A stretch of DNA of 64,000 nucleotides from Fimbriimonadaceae bacterium (GCA_019638675.1 JAHBTE010000001.1:2016605-2080604), one strand, 5' to 3'. Counted from the first letter of the stretch, positions 41,418 to 50,733 are shown. The notes: generated by a model from the sequence alone, not told the origin. Translations and numbers: made by a program.

Positions 41418-43982
41418 GTGCTCGCTTCACTTGTTTGTGCGTTTTTAGGTTTATCTCCGGGCACCATTAAATCGGATGATCTGGTCTATCCAAAACTAAA
41501 AGTAGAGTACGTGCCATTTGCCGGGCTCAAGGTGATGGTTGATGATGTCGCTCTAGTCGAAGGATCCGGCTATCAGTATTACGAGAAAGGCTGGAAACAA
41601 GGTTACTGGAGTTCGGCTTGGAAGCCAGTTGACATTCAAAAAGACCGATCCGGGGTGATCACAGTTTACGCAAACAGCGATGACGGCAGGGTTGCCAACC
41701 GGCAAACCTTTACGCCGATTGAAAACGGATTCAAGTGTGTTGCGGAATTCCGTTGGCGTGGTGATAAGCCTGCCATGCTCGAATATGCGGTTGGTCGCTT
41801 ATGGGCACCTTACTTGGCGAACGGATCGCTAAAACTTGATGGCGCATTAGTGCCGATGCTAAGCAGCCCAGTCAAGGAAGGTTCTACATTTGAACAAAGG
41901 ATGTTCGGTGCGGCTCGAAAGATTGCCTTTTCTGCTCCGGCGGCAAACTTGAACATTGATTCAACAACTCCATTGGTGGTGCTGGATGGTCGCAACTATG
42001 GAGTGGAATGGGCAGACGGAAAAGAGTTGTTCTGGGTTGGAGCAACCGATCAAGAAATCAAGCCGCAAGGGACAATTCGCTTTGAATACACATTCCAGCT
42101 AGAACCAGCCCCCGAAGTGAGTAAGAACCAAGAAGCGGTTCCTTGGACGGTTCAACCGTTGACCGCCGCTTTGGGGCAGAACAGCCAGAAGTTTCCTATA
42201 TTCCCAAAACCTAAATCAGTACAGAAATTAGGTGGAAGCTTAAGCGTACACAACGGATTGAAATTCTCAGCTCCGGCAGAATTAGATTCAGAGGTGGAGT
42301 GGTTCCACCGTTTCATGTTAGGAAGTTGGGATTGGGTGCCAGGTTCAGTTGATGAGCGACGATCAGTAAGTGTGCTTATCAATCCTGGCATTACTAAGCA
42401 GAATGGCTATCAGTTGAACATCAACGGCGGTGGTATCGAGATCATTGGGCAAAGCATTGAGGGTGCTCGCTACGGAATACGAACGTTAGCGCAGTTGGTT
42501 GAAGTGGCAGGCGGGGAACTCACGATGCCTTACATCAGCATCACCGATTGGCCGTCGGCTCAATGGCGGGGAGTTCACTTGTTCGTTGGGCCAACTGCTT
42601 TGCAGTTTCAAGGCAAGTTGATGGATCGGTTTTTGGCTCCGTTCAAGCTGAACACCGTTGTTCTTCAGTGTGAAAGAACCGATTGGGAATCAACGCCCGG
42701 CATAGAAACTGCCATCACGATGAAAAGGGCAGATTTGAGATCGCTAGCAAATCGGTATCGGGAACTTGGGATCGAGCCGATTCCACTTGTTCAAAGCATG
42801 GGGCACATGGAGTGGTTTTTTGCGAACAACAAGAACCGCGAACTTGCAATCAACCCGCAAGTGCCATACACATTGGATTTACGCAAAGCTCCGGCGCGAA
42901 CGTTTATGTCAAGTATTTGGGATGAAGTCAACGAAACCGTTAATCCAAAAATTGCCCATTTTGGGTTGGATGAAATAGATAACAGAGGCAACGAAGATAA
43001 GCGGCTCACTGATCGGCTTTGGCAAACTGGACTTCCTGTTTTGCAAGATATAGCGGTTAAGCACGGTACGCAGACAATGATGTGGAGCGATATGCTGCTC
43101 TACAAAGGAGAAGCGGTCGATGCCTGTCATGCCCCATCACTGGAATCGGCAAAGATGCGGCGAGGGATGCTCAAGCGCGGCACGTATATCGCTGACTGGC
43201 ACTACAAAGATGACCCTAATCCAGAGACCTTTGACGCCTCGCTCAAACTCTGGAATTCGATGGGAATGAAGCCGATTGCCGCAACTTGGTTCCGCCCAAA
43301 AAACATTCGAGGATTCACCCTATCGGCGATCAAAAATAATGCCGGAATTCTGCAAACAACTTGGGCCGGATACGAAAGTAGCGAATCGAACATGGTTCGT
43401 TCATTTGAACAATTTAGCGCGATGGCAATCATGGCGGAATATGCGTGGAGCGGCCGGACTGACAATCCAAACAGTCTCGGTTATCAACCGGGGGCCTTGT
43501 TGCAACGACTGTATTTCGGGCGACGCCAAGCCATTGCCCCGGCAGATGGATTCGCGGTAGGAAGTTCTGATAATGTACGGAAAGCAATTGGCTCATATAG
43601 CTTTTTGATGTCGGAACCTCGGCAGATGTATGGCGTGACCAGCAACGAGTCGTTCCGCGCTCCCCATTCCATTTTTGTGCCTGTAAACAACAGTGCAAAA
43701 GAGGTGGTTTTGGCAATGGATTGTATTGCTCGGGTGAACGAAGTCGCCCTTACTGGCCAGGCGATTATCCATTACACAGATGGCAAGCGACAATCGTTTG
43801 ATTTGCACTATGGAACACATTTGCGGGCAATTTCCGATGATCGCCCGACGGTTGGCACTCCCCGATCTGGAACTGTAAGCGCGATAAGGATTCCATTAGA
43901 GGCGAATAATGTTGCTAGAATTGAAATCGTGGCGTCCAACTCAGCGGCAGGTATGCGGCTTCACGGAGTGACTTTGCTTTGA
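41418..43982 (+). CDS. GH20 family beta-N-acetylhexosaminidase
   Basis: Secreted exo-beta-N-acetylglucosaminidase/galactosaminidase using substrate-assisted catalysis. GTG 41418 starts a signal peptide (LASLVCAFLGLSPG). A beta-sandwich of about 240 residues precedes a GH20b-like domain ('ARYGIRTLAQLVEVAGG') and the TIM barrel ('WRGVHLFVGP'). The catalytic pair D518-E519 sits in 'HFGLDEI', where 'HxGxDE' is the family pattern. The C-terminus holds another beta-sandwich. At 854 residues it has extra modules beyond the usual GH20. Its stop overlaps the next gene start (TTGA). Could act on peptidoglycan or chitin-derived sugars. Confidence 0.88.
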   Translation: MLASLVCAFLGLSPGTIKSDDLVYPKLKVEYVPFAGLKVMVDDVALVEGSGYQYYEKGWKQGYWSSAWKPVDIQKDRSGVITVYANSDDGRVANRQTFTPIENGFKCVAEFRWRGDKPAMLEYAVGRLWAPYLANGSLKLDGALVPMLSSPVKEGSTFEQRMFGAARKIAFSAPAANLNIDSTTPLVVLDGRNYGVEWADGKELFWVGATDQEIKPQGTIRFEYTFQLEPAPEVSKNQEAVPWTVQPLTAALGQNSQKFPIFPKPKSVQKLGGSLSVHNGLKFSAPAELDSEVEWFHRFMLGSWDWVPGSVDERRSVSVLINPGITKQNGYQLNINGGGIEIIGQSIEGARYGIRTLAQLVEVAGGELTMPYISITDWPSAQWRGVHLFVGPTALQFQGKLMDRFLAPFKLNTVVLQCERTDWESTPGIETAITMKRADLRSLANRYRELGIEPIPLVQSMGHMEWFFANNKNRELAINPQVPYTLDLRKAPARTFMSSIWDEVNETVNPKIAHFGLDEIDNRGNEDKRLTDRLWQTGLPVLQDIAVKHGTQTMMWSDMLLYKGEAVDACHAPSLESAKMRRGMLKRGTYIADWHYKDDPNPETFDASLKLWNSMGMKPIAATWFRPKNIRGFTLSAIKNNAGILQTTWAGYESSESNMVRSFEQFSAMAIMAEYAWSGRTDNPNSLGYQPGALLQRLYFGRRQAIAPADGFAVGSSDNVRKAIGSYSFLMSEPRQMYGVTSNESFRAPHSIFVPVNNSAKEVVLAMDCIARVNEVALTGQAIIHYTDGKRQSFDLHYGTHLRAISDDRPTVGTPRSGTVSAIRIPLEANNVARIEIVASNSAAGMRLHGVTLL

Positions 43983-45031
43983 AACAAATAGATGACTTGC
44001 TGAACGATTCGATTGCGAAGGGAGCATTCCCCGGGGCGGCTTATTGCTATGGCAATGAATCGGGATATGTCATCGGTACGGTGGGTAAGCATTCCATCGC
44101 TAAAGATTCACCTTTGGTGAGCGAAGCGACTTGGTGGGATTTGGCAAGCGTGACCAAGGTAATGGCGACAACCATGGGCGCAATTTGCGCGGTTCGTGAC
44201 GGGCTGTTTGATTTAGATGATCCGGTCTCAAATGTTTTGCCGGAGTCGAAGCTGAAAGGGGCGACGATTAGAAATCTATTGCTCCACAACTGCGGCATCA
44301 AGGCGTACGACACGCTGACTTCGGTAAAAGATTCCAGCGAAGCGCGTATGCGGATTCTCACATCTACGCCAACCGCTAAACCGGGCGAGAAAACTGTTTA
44401 TTCATGCCTTGGATTCATCAATTTGATGACGATTATCGAGCGGACTTCTGGAACTAACTTAGGTGCGTATGTCAACCAAAAGTTCTTTGAACCGCTGGGA
44501 ATTGAGGCAACATTTTGTCCGCCACCGCATCTGATTCCTAAATGCGCGCCGACTGAAGAAACCCCAGCCTGGCGGAGGAATCTTGCCAAAGAACGGGGGG
44601 AAGAGTGGACGATTGGTGAATATATCCAAGGATCGGTACATGATCCAATCGCTTACGTGTTGGGTGGACTGAGCGGAAACGCAGGATTGTTTGCGCCGAT
44701 TGGTGGAGTAGCAAAGTATCTGCAAGCTCTCTGCTCTAACCATGAGATCTTCGGCGGTTTGCTTCCACCGTTCATTAAAAAACAAGGATCAGAAACCCGG
44801 GCACTTGGGTTCGATACGAAGTCCCCAACGGGATCATCGGCAGGTACGAGGTTCGGGCCAAAAAGCTACGGTCACACTGGCTACACAGGCACGTGCGTTT
44901 GGGTAGATCCAGATCGCAAAGTGTATGCGGCCTTGCTCACCAATCGCGTTCACCCTAAGGATGCAGACATGCAGATCACAGCCATCCGGCCAAAGTTTTT
45001 TGATCTCGCATTTGAAGCGGCTACTTCTTAA
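43979..45031 (+). CDS. Serine hydrolase of the beta-lactamase/penicillin-binding (class C) family
   Basis: A 350-residue protein with the SxxK motif 'SVTK' (S57, K60) and 'HTG' (299-301) in place of KTG. The middle motif is 'YSC' (141-143) instead of the usual YxN. It lacks a signal peptide, so it may be cytoplasmic, unlike PBPs and AmpC. Related families include family VIII esterases and D-aminopeptidases, so substrate is open. It starts at TTG overlapping the GH20 stop. The last 11 bases overlap convergently with etfA. Confidence 0.85.
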   Translation: MKQIDDLLNDSIAKGAFPGAAYCYGNESGYVIGTVGKHSIAKDSPLVSEATWWDLASVTKVMATTMGAICAVRDGLFDLDDPVSNVLPESKLKGATIRNLLLHNCGIKAYDTLTSVKDSSEARMRILTSTPTAKPGEKTVYSCLGFINLMTIIERTSGTNLGAYVNQKFFEPLGIEATFCPPPHLIPKCAPTEETPAWRRNLAKERGEEWTIGEYIQGSVHDPIAYVLGGLSGNAGLFAPIGGVAKYLQALCSNHEIFGGLLPPFIKKQGSETRALGFDTKSPTGSSAGTRFGPKSYGHTGYTGTCVWVDPDRKVYAALLTNRVHPKDADMQITAIRPKFFDLAFEAATS

Positions 45032-45911
45032 GCTTTTCGGTGAGTTCGGGGACTGCTTCGTACAGATCCATTACCAGCCCGAAATCTGCCGCATCGAATA
45101 TCGGAGCGTCGCCATCGGTGTTGATTGCAACAATCACTTTAGAATCTTTTATCCCCGCCATGTGCTGGGTTGAGCCGCTAATGCCTGCGGCGATATAAAG
45201 GTCAGGCGCGACGATTTTTCCGGTTTGTCCAACTTGAAGTTCATTCGCGGCGATCCCGCTATCAACGGCGGCTCGAGTTGCACCGACTGCGCCACCTAGA
45301 GTATCAGCCAAGCCGCCGATGACTTTTTCAAAAGTGTCAGCATCCTTGAGGGGTCGCCCGCCACTGACAACGACTTTGGCTGAGCTGAGGTCGGGTCGTC
45401 CACCTTCGCGGACGGTTGCGGAAACTCTTTTGGTCACGCCAGTGAAAGTTGGCTTTATAGATTCCTGTTTGCTGTTTCCGCCGATGGTTGGCTGACCAAA
45501 GCCAGCGGGTCGGAAGGTTAGCAGGCAAGTTGACGCGTTCAACTCGACAGTTGTGATGACCGAGCCAGCGAGAATCGGTCGCTTAAATTTGGTTTCGTCA
45601 ACGACTTCGATAACGTCTGTAATCATTGCCCAATCGAGTAGCCCAGCAAGTCGGGCGAGCCCATCTTTAGCTTGCATACTCGAAACCGCCACAACTCGGG
45701 TGTAGTTAGCGCAAGTATCTTTGAGCGCGTTTGCTAGATATTCGGCGGGTGGTTGGCTGGGGAGGTTCCAAGTGGTTACAGATTCAGCCCCTAGGTCAAG
45801 CTTTGGTTCACCCATTATCTGAATCACGTCGTACGCTCCGGATTGCTGGCAGAATGCCGCACCGTTCAACGCGTCGCCAGCATCAAATGCAATCAACAAG
45901 GTTTTACTCAC
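45021..45911 (-). CDS. etfA: Electron transfer flavoprotein alpha subunit
   Basis: Carries FAD and passes electrons from acyl-CoA dehydrogenases to the quinone pool. The 296-residue protein contains the FAD-binding C-terminal signature 'VGQTGKIVAPDLYIAAGISG' with 'QHMAGIKDS' and 'AINTDGDAPIF', and the preceding 'VVSGGRPLKD'. GTG 45911 overlaps the etfB stop by four bases, with AAAAGGAG seven bases upstream. Co-transcribed with etfB and the FadN-type gene, which form a fatty-acid oxidation unit. Confidence 0.95.
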   Translation of the reverse strand: MSKTLLIAFDAGDALNGAAFCQQSGAYDVIQIMGEPKLDLGAESVTTWNLPSQPPAEYLANALKDTCANYTRVVAVSSMQAKDGLARLAGLLDWAMITDVIEVVDETKFKRPILAGSVITTVELNASTCLLTFRPAGFGQPTIGGNSKQESIKPTFTGVTKRVSATVREGGRPDLSSAKVVVSGGRPLKDADTFEKVIGGLADTLGGAVGATRAAVDSGIAANELQVGQTGKIVAPDLYIAAGISGSTQHMAGIKDSKVIVAINTDGDAPIFDAADFGLVMDLYEAVPELTEKLKK

Positions 45912-46648
45912 GAAAGAACTCCTTTTGCTTTCAGTTCGGAAATGAGTTCGTCAACACTACCTACTTTCTTTCCGCCGGATCGCCCTGGAGGTGCCACGTA
46001 GTCGAGTACAGCAACCCGGGGGGTATCACTTGTTTGGCGTTCGCGTTTGTGAAGGGGTTTGCTCCGCGCTTTTATAATCCCGGGCAACGGAATAAACCTC
46101 GGTTCGTTGAGTCGCAAATCAGTTGTGATCAAGCAGGGGTAGGGAAGCATAAGGGTTTCTTCGCCCGTGTCGGTTTCTCGAGTGACAGTGGCAGATTTTT
46201 CACCAAGTTCAACGTGGCTGGCAAAGGTTGCTTGGGGCCAGCCAAATCGCGCGGCTAAGATTTGTCCCGTCTGGTTATTGTCGTTGTCGGTGGTTTGCTT
46301 GCCCATTAAAATGATGTCCGGCTGAAGTTCTTCTGCGACTGCTTGCAGTTCCATGGCGACAATGCTTGGGTCAAGGGGGTCGGTGGTTTCTACGTGGATG
46401 GCTTCATCTGCGCCCATTGCCAGAGCTTTGCGAAGCTGTTCTTCAACTTCCGCACCTCCGATGGATACAGCAATAATTTGAATCTCGGGATTCTTTTCCT
46501 TTTGCCGGACAGCTTCCTCCACCGCAATTTCATCAAACGGATTGATATCGAATTTGATGTTGCCGAGGTCGAGCCCAGTGCCATCGGCCAGTGGTTTCAC
46601 CTTTGCGTATGGGTCAATGACCCGCTTGATGGGAACAAGAATCTTCAT
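45908..46648 (-). CDS. etfB: Electron transfer flavoprotein beta subunit
   Basis: A 246-residue protein with the N-terminal 'MKILVPIKRVIDPYAKVK', 'NPFDEIAVEEAVR', and the ETF-beta nucleotide-binding 'ILMGKQTTDNDNNQTGQILAA' segment, in the usual order. AMP-binding partner of EtfA. It starts five bases after the FadN-like stop and shares a 4-base overlap with etfA. Together with the acyl-CoA dehydrogenase at 50734 this indicates fatty-acid or acyl-CoA oxidation. Confidence 0.95.
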   Translation of the reverse strand: MKILVPIKRVIDPYAKVKPLADGTGLDLGNIKFDINPFDEIAVEEAVRQKEKNPEIQIIAVSIGGAEVEEQLRKALAMGADEAIHVETTDPLDPSIVAMELQAVAEELQPDIILMGKQTTDNDNNQTGQILAARFGWPQATFASHVELGEKSATVTRETDTGEETLMLPYPCLITTDLRLNEPRFIPLPGIIKARSKPLHKRERQTSDTPRVAVLDYVAPPGRSGGKKVGSVDELISELKAKGVLS

Positions 46649-46653
46649 ACTTT

Positions 46654-48825
46654 CTAGTTCCGCAGTGGCTTCCCGGTATCAACCATGTGCTTCATGCGTG
46701 CGTGCGAACGACCCTCTTTACACAGTTCAACAAAGGCGTGGCGTTCTCGCTCAACCGCATCGTTGAAGGAAGTCGCGCTCGTGAGGACATTTTTGACCTT
46801 GTCATTGATCTGGGCATCGTATTCGCTGAACGAACCGCCGGTAATCAGTTCCTTTTGCATTTGGTCGATCATGCCTTTGATCGGGCCACCGACTTCTTGC
46901 CATGCGGGACGGACAAGTGGATTTGCGGCAAGAGCAAGTTTTTTGGCTTCGGTAAGCAGTCGGTCAGGGTGATAAACCGTGATGTCTTCGTCCCTGAGGA
47001 ATCCCATTTTGCGAGCATCGTCTGCGTTTGTGCTGAGTCCGCCAGTTGCGATGAGTTTCGCGGCTTCGACAATGCCTTTGGTTCCGTTTGACTGCATTCG
47101 TAAGCGCATCACACCGATTCCAGCTCCGCCCGGGACAAGCCCAACCAATGCTTCGGGGAGTCCAATTTGAGTTTCGGGATGAGCTGCGATCAGAGAGCAA
47201 CCAGCGGCAAGCTCAAACCCGCCGCCGATGCAGAACCCCCAGACGGCGGCAACGCTCGGAATGTTGCCAATCATCGTGTTGAGCTTTTGGAAATCCGCGA
47301 TTGCTGATTCGATTTCATCAAACTGTTCGGCTTCGACCGCAGAATTGAAGAACTTGAGGTCAAACCCGGCTGAGAAAACCTTAGCCTCACTTGTGAGAAC
47401 AATGCGTCCCAACTTGCCGGATTCTAAGTAAGCGAGCAAACTTCTGACGAGAGTTGGGTCGATTACGCCCATTTTGTTGGTGATAGAAACTGCTTCCACC
47501 CCATCGCCCATATCACGGACATTGAATCCTGGCTGTTGGTCAACAATTGGATAATCGGTAATGACCGAAAATTCAGGCTCTGGCTTCGGAGTGAAGTAGG
47601 TTCCGACGTTGTCTTGGATTTGCCCGGCTTGATAGAACGGTTTTGATTCCAAATCAAGGTTTTCGGCTCCGATTGCGTCAATCATGGCAAACGGGCCTTC
47701 TTGCCAGCCGAATCCCCACTGCATCACTCGGTCGAAATCGCGTACGTTGTGCGAAATTTCTTCCTTGATGCTTACTGCGTATTGCAGTGCGGGTTTGAGA
47801 TAGAGTCGCAAGAATTCGCCGACCTCGCTTCGATCCTGAAGTGCCGCTTTGAGTCGTTCGCCCAACGGAAGTCGTTCCAGTTCTTTTAAGGTTGGTAATT
47901 CTGGATCCTGAACTTCGTTGTAGGTGTGGCGTTCAAGATCAAAGGCCACAAACTGGTTGCCTTCTTTTTTGTAATACCCTTGGCGGGTTTTGTTGCCGAT
48001 CCAGCCCTTTTCCATCAGGTAATCCATGGATTTCGGGGTTTCGAGTTGCTTGGTGCCTGGGTCGTGTGGGCATCGTTCAATCAGGTTTTGAGCAATGTCC
48101 TGCATGATGTCGAGACCGACCAGATCGTTTAAGCGAAAACTACCGCTTTTAGGGCGACCGAGGAACGGCCCGGTGATCGCGTCAACCTGCTCGATACTCA
48201 GGCGAAGTTTTTCTGCTACATGAATCGCGTGGAACATGCTCCACATTCCGTAACGATTGGCGATGAAACCCGGAGTATCTTTGACCACAACCACGCGTCG
48301 GGCGGCTTTGTCGTGGAAGAATTTTGTCGTCGCTTCAACTACCGCCGGATCGGTTTCGCTTGTTGGAATCAGTTCTAAAAGCTTGAGGTAGCGGGGTGGG
48401 TTGAAAAAGTGCGTGCCGAGGAATTTTCGGCGAAACTCGTCGGATCGACCTTCGGTGAGTAAAGAAATCTGCAGTCCACTGGTATTGGTGGAAATCAGCG
48501 CGTCTTTGCGGATCAGGGGATCAAGTGTTTCAAATAATGCTTGTTTGGCGTCGAGTTTTTCGATAATTGCTTCGCAAACCCAGTCTGCTTGCTCGACGGC
48601 ATCTAAGTCATCAGCTATGGAACCTGTTCGTATGGTTTTGCTTGTGCCGGAAAGATAAAAGTGCGGTGGTCTGAGCGAAGCGGCTTGCGCCAACTTTTCT
48701 TCTGCCATTTCGCGGGTTTGTTCGAGAAGAGTGACGTCAAACCCGAGGTTCGCAAGGTGGGCGGCAATCCCAGAACCCATCGTCCCGGCTCCAATGACGC
48801 AGACGCGGCGGCAATTCTCAAGCAT
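46654..48825 (-). CDS. fadN: 3-hydroxyacyl-CoA dehydrogenase / enoyl-CoA hydratase fusion (FadN type)
   Basis: Beta-oxidation enzyme combining hydration and dehydrogenation. The N-terminal NAD-binding motif 'VCVIGAGTMGSGIAAHLANLGF' (split here as positions 9-30) and 'STNTSGL', 'GTHFFNPPRYLKLLELIP', 'VVVKDTPGFIANR' define the HCDH domain. The crotonase domain follows at about residues 440-700 ('KVFSAGFDLKFF', 'CIGGGFELAAGC', 'IGLPEALVGLVPGGAG'). This order (HCDH first) is that of Bacillus FadN, not of E. coli FadB/FadJ. At 723 residues it is slightly shorter than FadN (about 790). Leads etfB and etfA. Confidence 0.93.
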   Translation of the reverse strand: MLENCRRVCVIGAGTMGSGIAAHLANLGFDVTLLEQTREMAEEKLAQAASLRPPHFYLSGTSKTIRTGSIADDLDAVEQADWVCEAIIEKLDAKQALFETLDPLIRKDALISTNTSGLQISLLTEGRSDEFRRKFLGTHFFNPPRYLKLLELIPTSETDPAVVEATTKFFHDKAARRVVVVKDTPGFIANRYGMWSMFHAIHVAEKLRLSIEQVDAITGPFLGRPKSGSFRLNDLVGLDIMQDIAQNLIERCPHDPGTKQLETPKSMDYLMEKGWIGNKTRQGYYKKEGNQFVAFDLERHTYNEVQDPELPTLKELERLPLGERLKAALQDRSEVGEFLRLYLKPALQYAVSIKEEISHNVRDFDRVMQWGFGWQEGPFAMIDAIGAENLDLESKPFYQAGQIQDNVGTYFTPKPEPEFSVITDYPIVDQQPGFNVRDMGDGVEAVSITNKMGVIDPTLVRSLLAYLESGKLGRIVLTSEAKVFSAGFDLKFFNSAVEAEQFDEIESAIADFQKLNTMIGNIPSVAAVWGFCIGGGFELAAGCSLIAAHPETQIGLPEALVGLVPGGAGIGVMRLRMQSNGTKGIVEAAKLIATGGLSTNADDARKMGFLRDEDITVYHPDRLLTEAKKLALAANPLVRPAWQEVGGPIKGMIDQMQKELITGGSFSEYDAQINDKVKNVLTSATSFNDAVERERHAFVELCKEGRSHARMKHMVDTGKPLRN

Positions 48826-48905
48826 AAGTTAAGTCGGAGGATACCCACGGGTAGGGCCGGAATGGGGGCAGAGAGATGCCAACAATAGGGAACATGCGCC
48901 CTTGT

Positions 48906-48935
48906 TTGACAGTCTGGATGAACCGAAGATATACT
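48906..48935 (+). promoter_or_regulatory. Sigma-70-type promoter of infC operon
   Basis: TTGACA at 48906-48911 and TATACT at 48930-48935, spaced 18 bases, upstream of infC. Transcription would start near 48942, giving an untranslated leader of about 45 bases before the ATT start. This is the clearest consensus-like promoter in the window. Confidence 0.78.
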
Positions 48936-48985
48936 AAGAATGAAACACATGACATTTTTAACAGTGCGCTCTGAGGTGCGAAGCC

Positions 48986-49591
48986 ATTAAGAAAAAGGGA
49001 TTCCGCGGTCGCCCGCGACGTGATCCAGGGCCAAATATTAATAAACGGCTCCTGAAATATGATCAATTACGAATTATAGGGGCAGATGGAGTAGCAGTCG
49101 GGGTGATTTCATCCCGCGATGCCCTGAAAATGGCAGAAGACGTAGGTCTCGACCTCGTGCTGGTTGCGCCAAACGCTGAACCTCCAGTCGCGAAAATTGT
49201 TGATCACGGTAAGTACAAATACGAGCAAGATAAGCAAAAAAAGGACCAAAAGAAGAAGCCCCAAGAAGTAAAGGGTATAAAGATAAGCCCGAATATCGCA
49301 GAGAACGATATGCGAACTGCCACGAGAAAGGCTACGGACTTTCTTGCTCATGGCGATAAAGTTCGAGTTGTCTGCCGATTTAAGTTCAGAGAGCTTGCTT
49401 ATCCGGATCGAGGAAAGGAAAAACTCCTTTGGATCGCTAAGGAACTAGAAGAGCACGGAAAGCCTGAAAAGGAACCGATCTTGAACGGACGGGAAATGGT
49501 GATGGTCATTAATCCAAAACCAGCATCTGGCGGGAGCCAAAAGAAAAATGCCAAAGCTGAAGACACACAAGACAGCAGCGAAGAGGTTTAA
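48986..49591 (+). CDS. infC: Translation initiation factor IF-3, ATT start
   Basis: IF3 binds the 30S subunit and discriminates against non-canonical start codons. I set the start at ATT 48986: GAGG lies nine bases upstream, the frame has a TAA at 48959, and the segment before the first ATG/GTG (49103) codes typical IF3 N-terminus '[19 protein letters not shown]'. That gives 201 residues with '[20 protein letters not shown]' and '[15 protein letters not shown]', and the C-domain '[17 protein letters not shown]'. AUU initiation is the classic autoregulatory device of infC, because IF3 rejects AUU when in excess. The 3' end overlaps rpmI by 44 bases. Confidence 0.93.
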   Translation: MKKKGFRGRPRRDPGPNINKRLLKYDQLRIIGADGVAVGVISSRDALKMAEDVGLDLVLVAPNAEPPVAKIVDHGKYKYEQDKQKKDQKKKPQEVKGIKISPNIAENDMRTATRKATDFLAHGDKVRVVCRFKFRELAYPDRGKEKLLWIAKELEEHGKPEKEPILNGREMVMVINPKPASGGSQKKNAKAEDTQDSSEEV

Positions 49592-49745
49592 AATCTCTGG
49601 ATCTGGGAAGATCATGCGCCGCAGTTCCGGCAACAACCACATGTTCTTCCACAAAAGCGGTAGCCAAAAGCGCCGCTTGGATCAAGCTCAACAGCTCAGC
49701 AAAACCGAGTTGCCACGCGTCAAGCGCCTACTCGCTCTGAAGTAA
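49548..49745 (+). CDS. rpmI: 50S ribosomal protein L35
   Basis: 65-residue basic protein with the canonical start '[20 protein letters not shown]', '[14 protein letters not shown]' and C-terminal '[11 protein letters not shown]'. GGGAG about ten bases upstream of the ATG lies inside infC. The gene starts 44 bases before infC ends, in a different frame, an unusually deep overlap for this operon. It is followed by rplT after a 95-base spacer. Confidence 0.97.
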   Translation: MPKLKTHKTAAKRFKISGSGKIMRRSSGNNHMFFHKSGSQKRRLDQAQQLSKTELPRVKRLLALK

Positions 49746-49840
49746 TTTCAGATTTGCTGACCACGACCTCTACCGTCACCGCCACATTGGCTGGGAATCG
49801 GTTGAATAAAAACAAAAAAACGAAACGAGGAAAATAACAA

Positions 49841-50188
49841 ATGGCAAGAATCAAACGTGGCCTTATGCGCCACAAGCGACATAAGAAGCTAATTAGCAAG
49901 GCTAAGGGTTACTACGGTCGTAAGAAGAACGTATTTAAGAACGCGCACGAACAGGTGATGAAGAGCGGTCAGTACGCTTTCAGAGACCGACGTGCAAAGA
50001 AGCGCGATTTCCGACGACTCTGGATCGCCCGTATTTCGGCGGCATGCCGAGCTGAAGGCGTTCGTTACGGTGAACTCATTCACGGAATGAGCAGCAAGGG
50101 TATGGACGTCAACCGAAAGATGTTGAGTGAACTCGCCATTGCTGACCCGAAAGCATTTTCTGCTTTGGTCAAAGCCGCAACTAACTAA
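49841..50188 (+). CDS. rplT: 50S ribosomal protein L20
   Basis: 115-residue protein with the family start 'MARIKRGLMRHKRHKKLISK', 'GYYGRKKNVFKNAHEQVMKS', 'RDRRAKKRDFRRLWIARISA' and 'NRKMLSELAIADPKAF'. Binds 23S rRNA early in assembly and represses its own operon in several bacteria. The 95-base spacer before it (49746-49840) could hold an L20 operator, but I did not find a pseudoknot by eye. GAGG lies ten bases upstream. A strong terminator follows. Confidence 0.97.
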   Translation: MARIKRGLMRHKRHKKLISKAKGYYGRKKNVFKNAHEQVMKSGQYAFRDRRAKKRDFRRLWIARISAACRAEGVRYGELIHGMSSKGMDVNRKMLSELAIADPKAFSALVKAATN

Positions 50189-50198
50189 ATTGACAAAA

Positions 50199-50236
50199 GA
50201 AAAGCCGTCTCCGGAAGTCGGAGACGGCTTTTTTGC
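50199..50236 (+). terminator. Intrinsic terminator of infC-rpmI-rplT operon
   Basis: Stem of about 13 bp, AAAGCCGTCTCCG / CGGAGACGGCTTT with loop GAAGT, followed by a run of T. It starts about 12 bases after rplT. Its T/A flanks could also serve the convergent VOC gene. Confidence 0.95.
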
Positions 50237-50246
50237 TTTTTGATGC

Positions 50247-50603
50247 CTATTTTTGTGGCTCTTGCCAGATCATGAATTTGTTTCCGTGCGGGTCAACGTA
50301 CATTGCATGCCACATATCAGCAGATTTCTTTACTTCGGAAACATTTAAGCCATTAGTTTTCAATTGAGCTATATCGGCTTCAATCTGATCGCTACGGAAT
50401 GCCGCCATCGCATGTGGCCACGGCTGACCATCTTCGCCTTTGTGCTGCATGTAGCCTATTTTCCCTTCGCCTGGCGTTTTTAGCAGAACCCACGAATCTT
50501 GAAATGTCTCAATAATTTCCCAACCAAATGCCGAAACCATTAGGTTAGCTGTATCAGTCGGATCGGGAACAAAGTGAACCATCTCGCTGTAAGTGATCGC
50601 CAT
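50247..50603 (-). CDS. VOC/glyoxalase-fold family protein
   Basis: About 118 residues with a betaalphabetabetabeta repeat of the vicinal-oxygen-chelate fold: 'HFVPDPTDTANLMVSAFGWE' at the start and 'AMYVDPHGNKFMIWQ' at the end, where the last is a typical VOC signature. I chose ATG 50603 (MAITYSEMVHF) because longer in-frame starts at 50621 and 50948 add non-conserved residues and the 50948 one would lie over the acyl-CoA dehydrogenase. Metal-binding residues are not conserved enough to name a substrate. Confidence 0.8.
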   Translation of the reverse strand: MAITYSEMVHFVPDPTDTANLMVSAFGWEIIETFQDSWVLLKTPGEGKIGYMQHKGEDGQPWPHAMAAFRSDQIEADIAQLKTNGLNVSEVKKSADMWHAMYVDPHGNKFMIWQEPQK

Positions 50604-50733
50604 AGAAAAAGAATACAGCATTGAGCTAGAAGCAGGAGAAAATACTGGTTTGTAGGTACTTGGATTAAACGAGCATAAGAAAGATTGCTCACCATGCGAC
50701 AAGTCATAAAGATAACCAGTAGAATCCGGTGGT

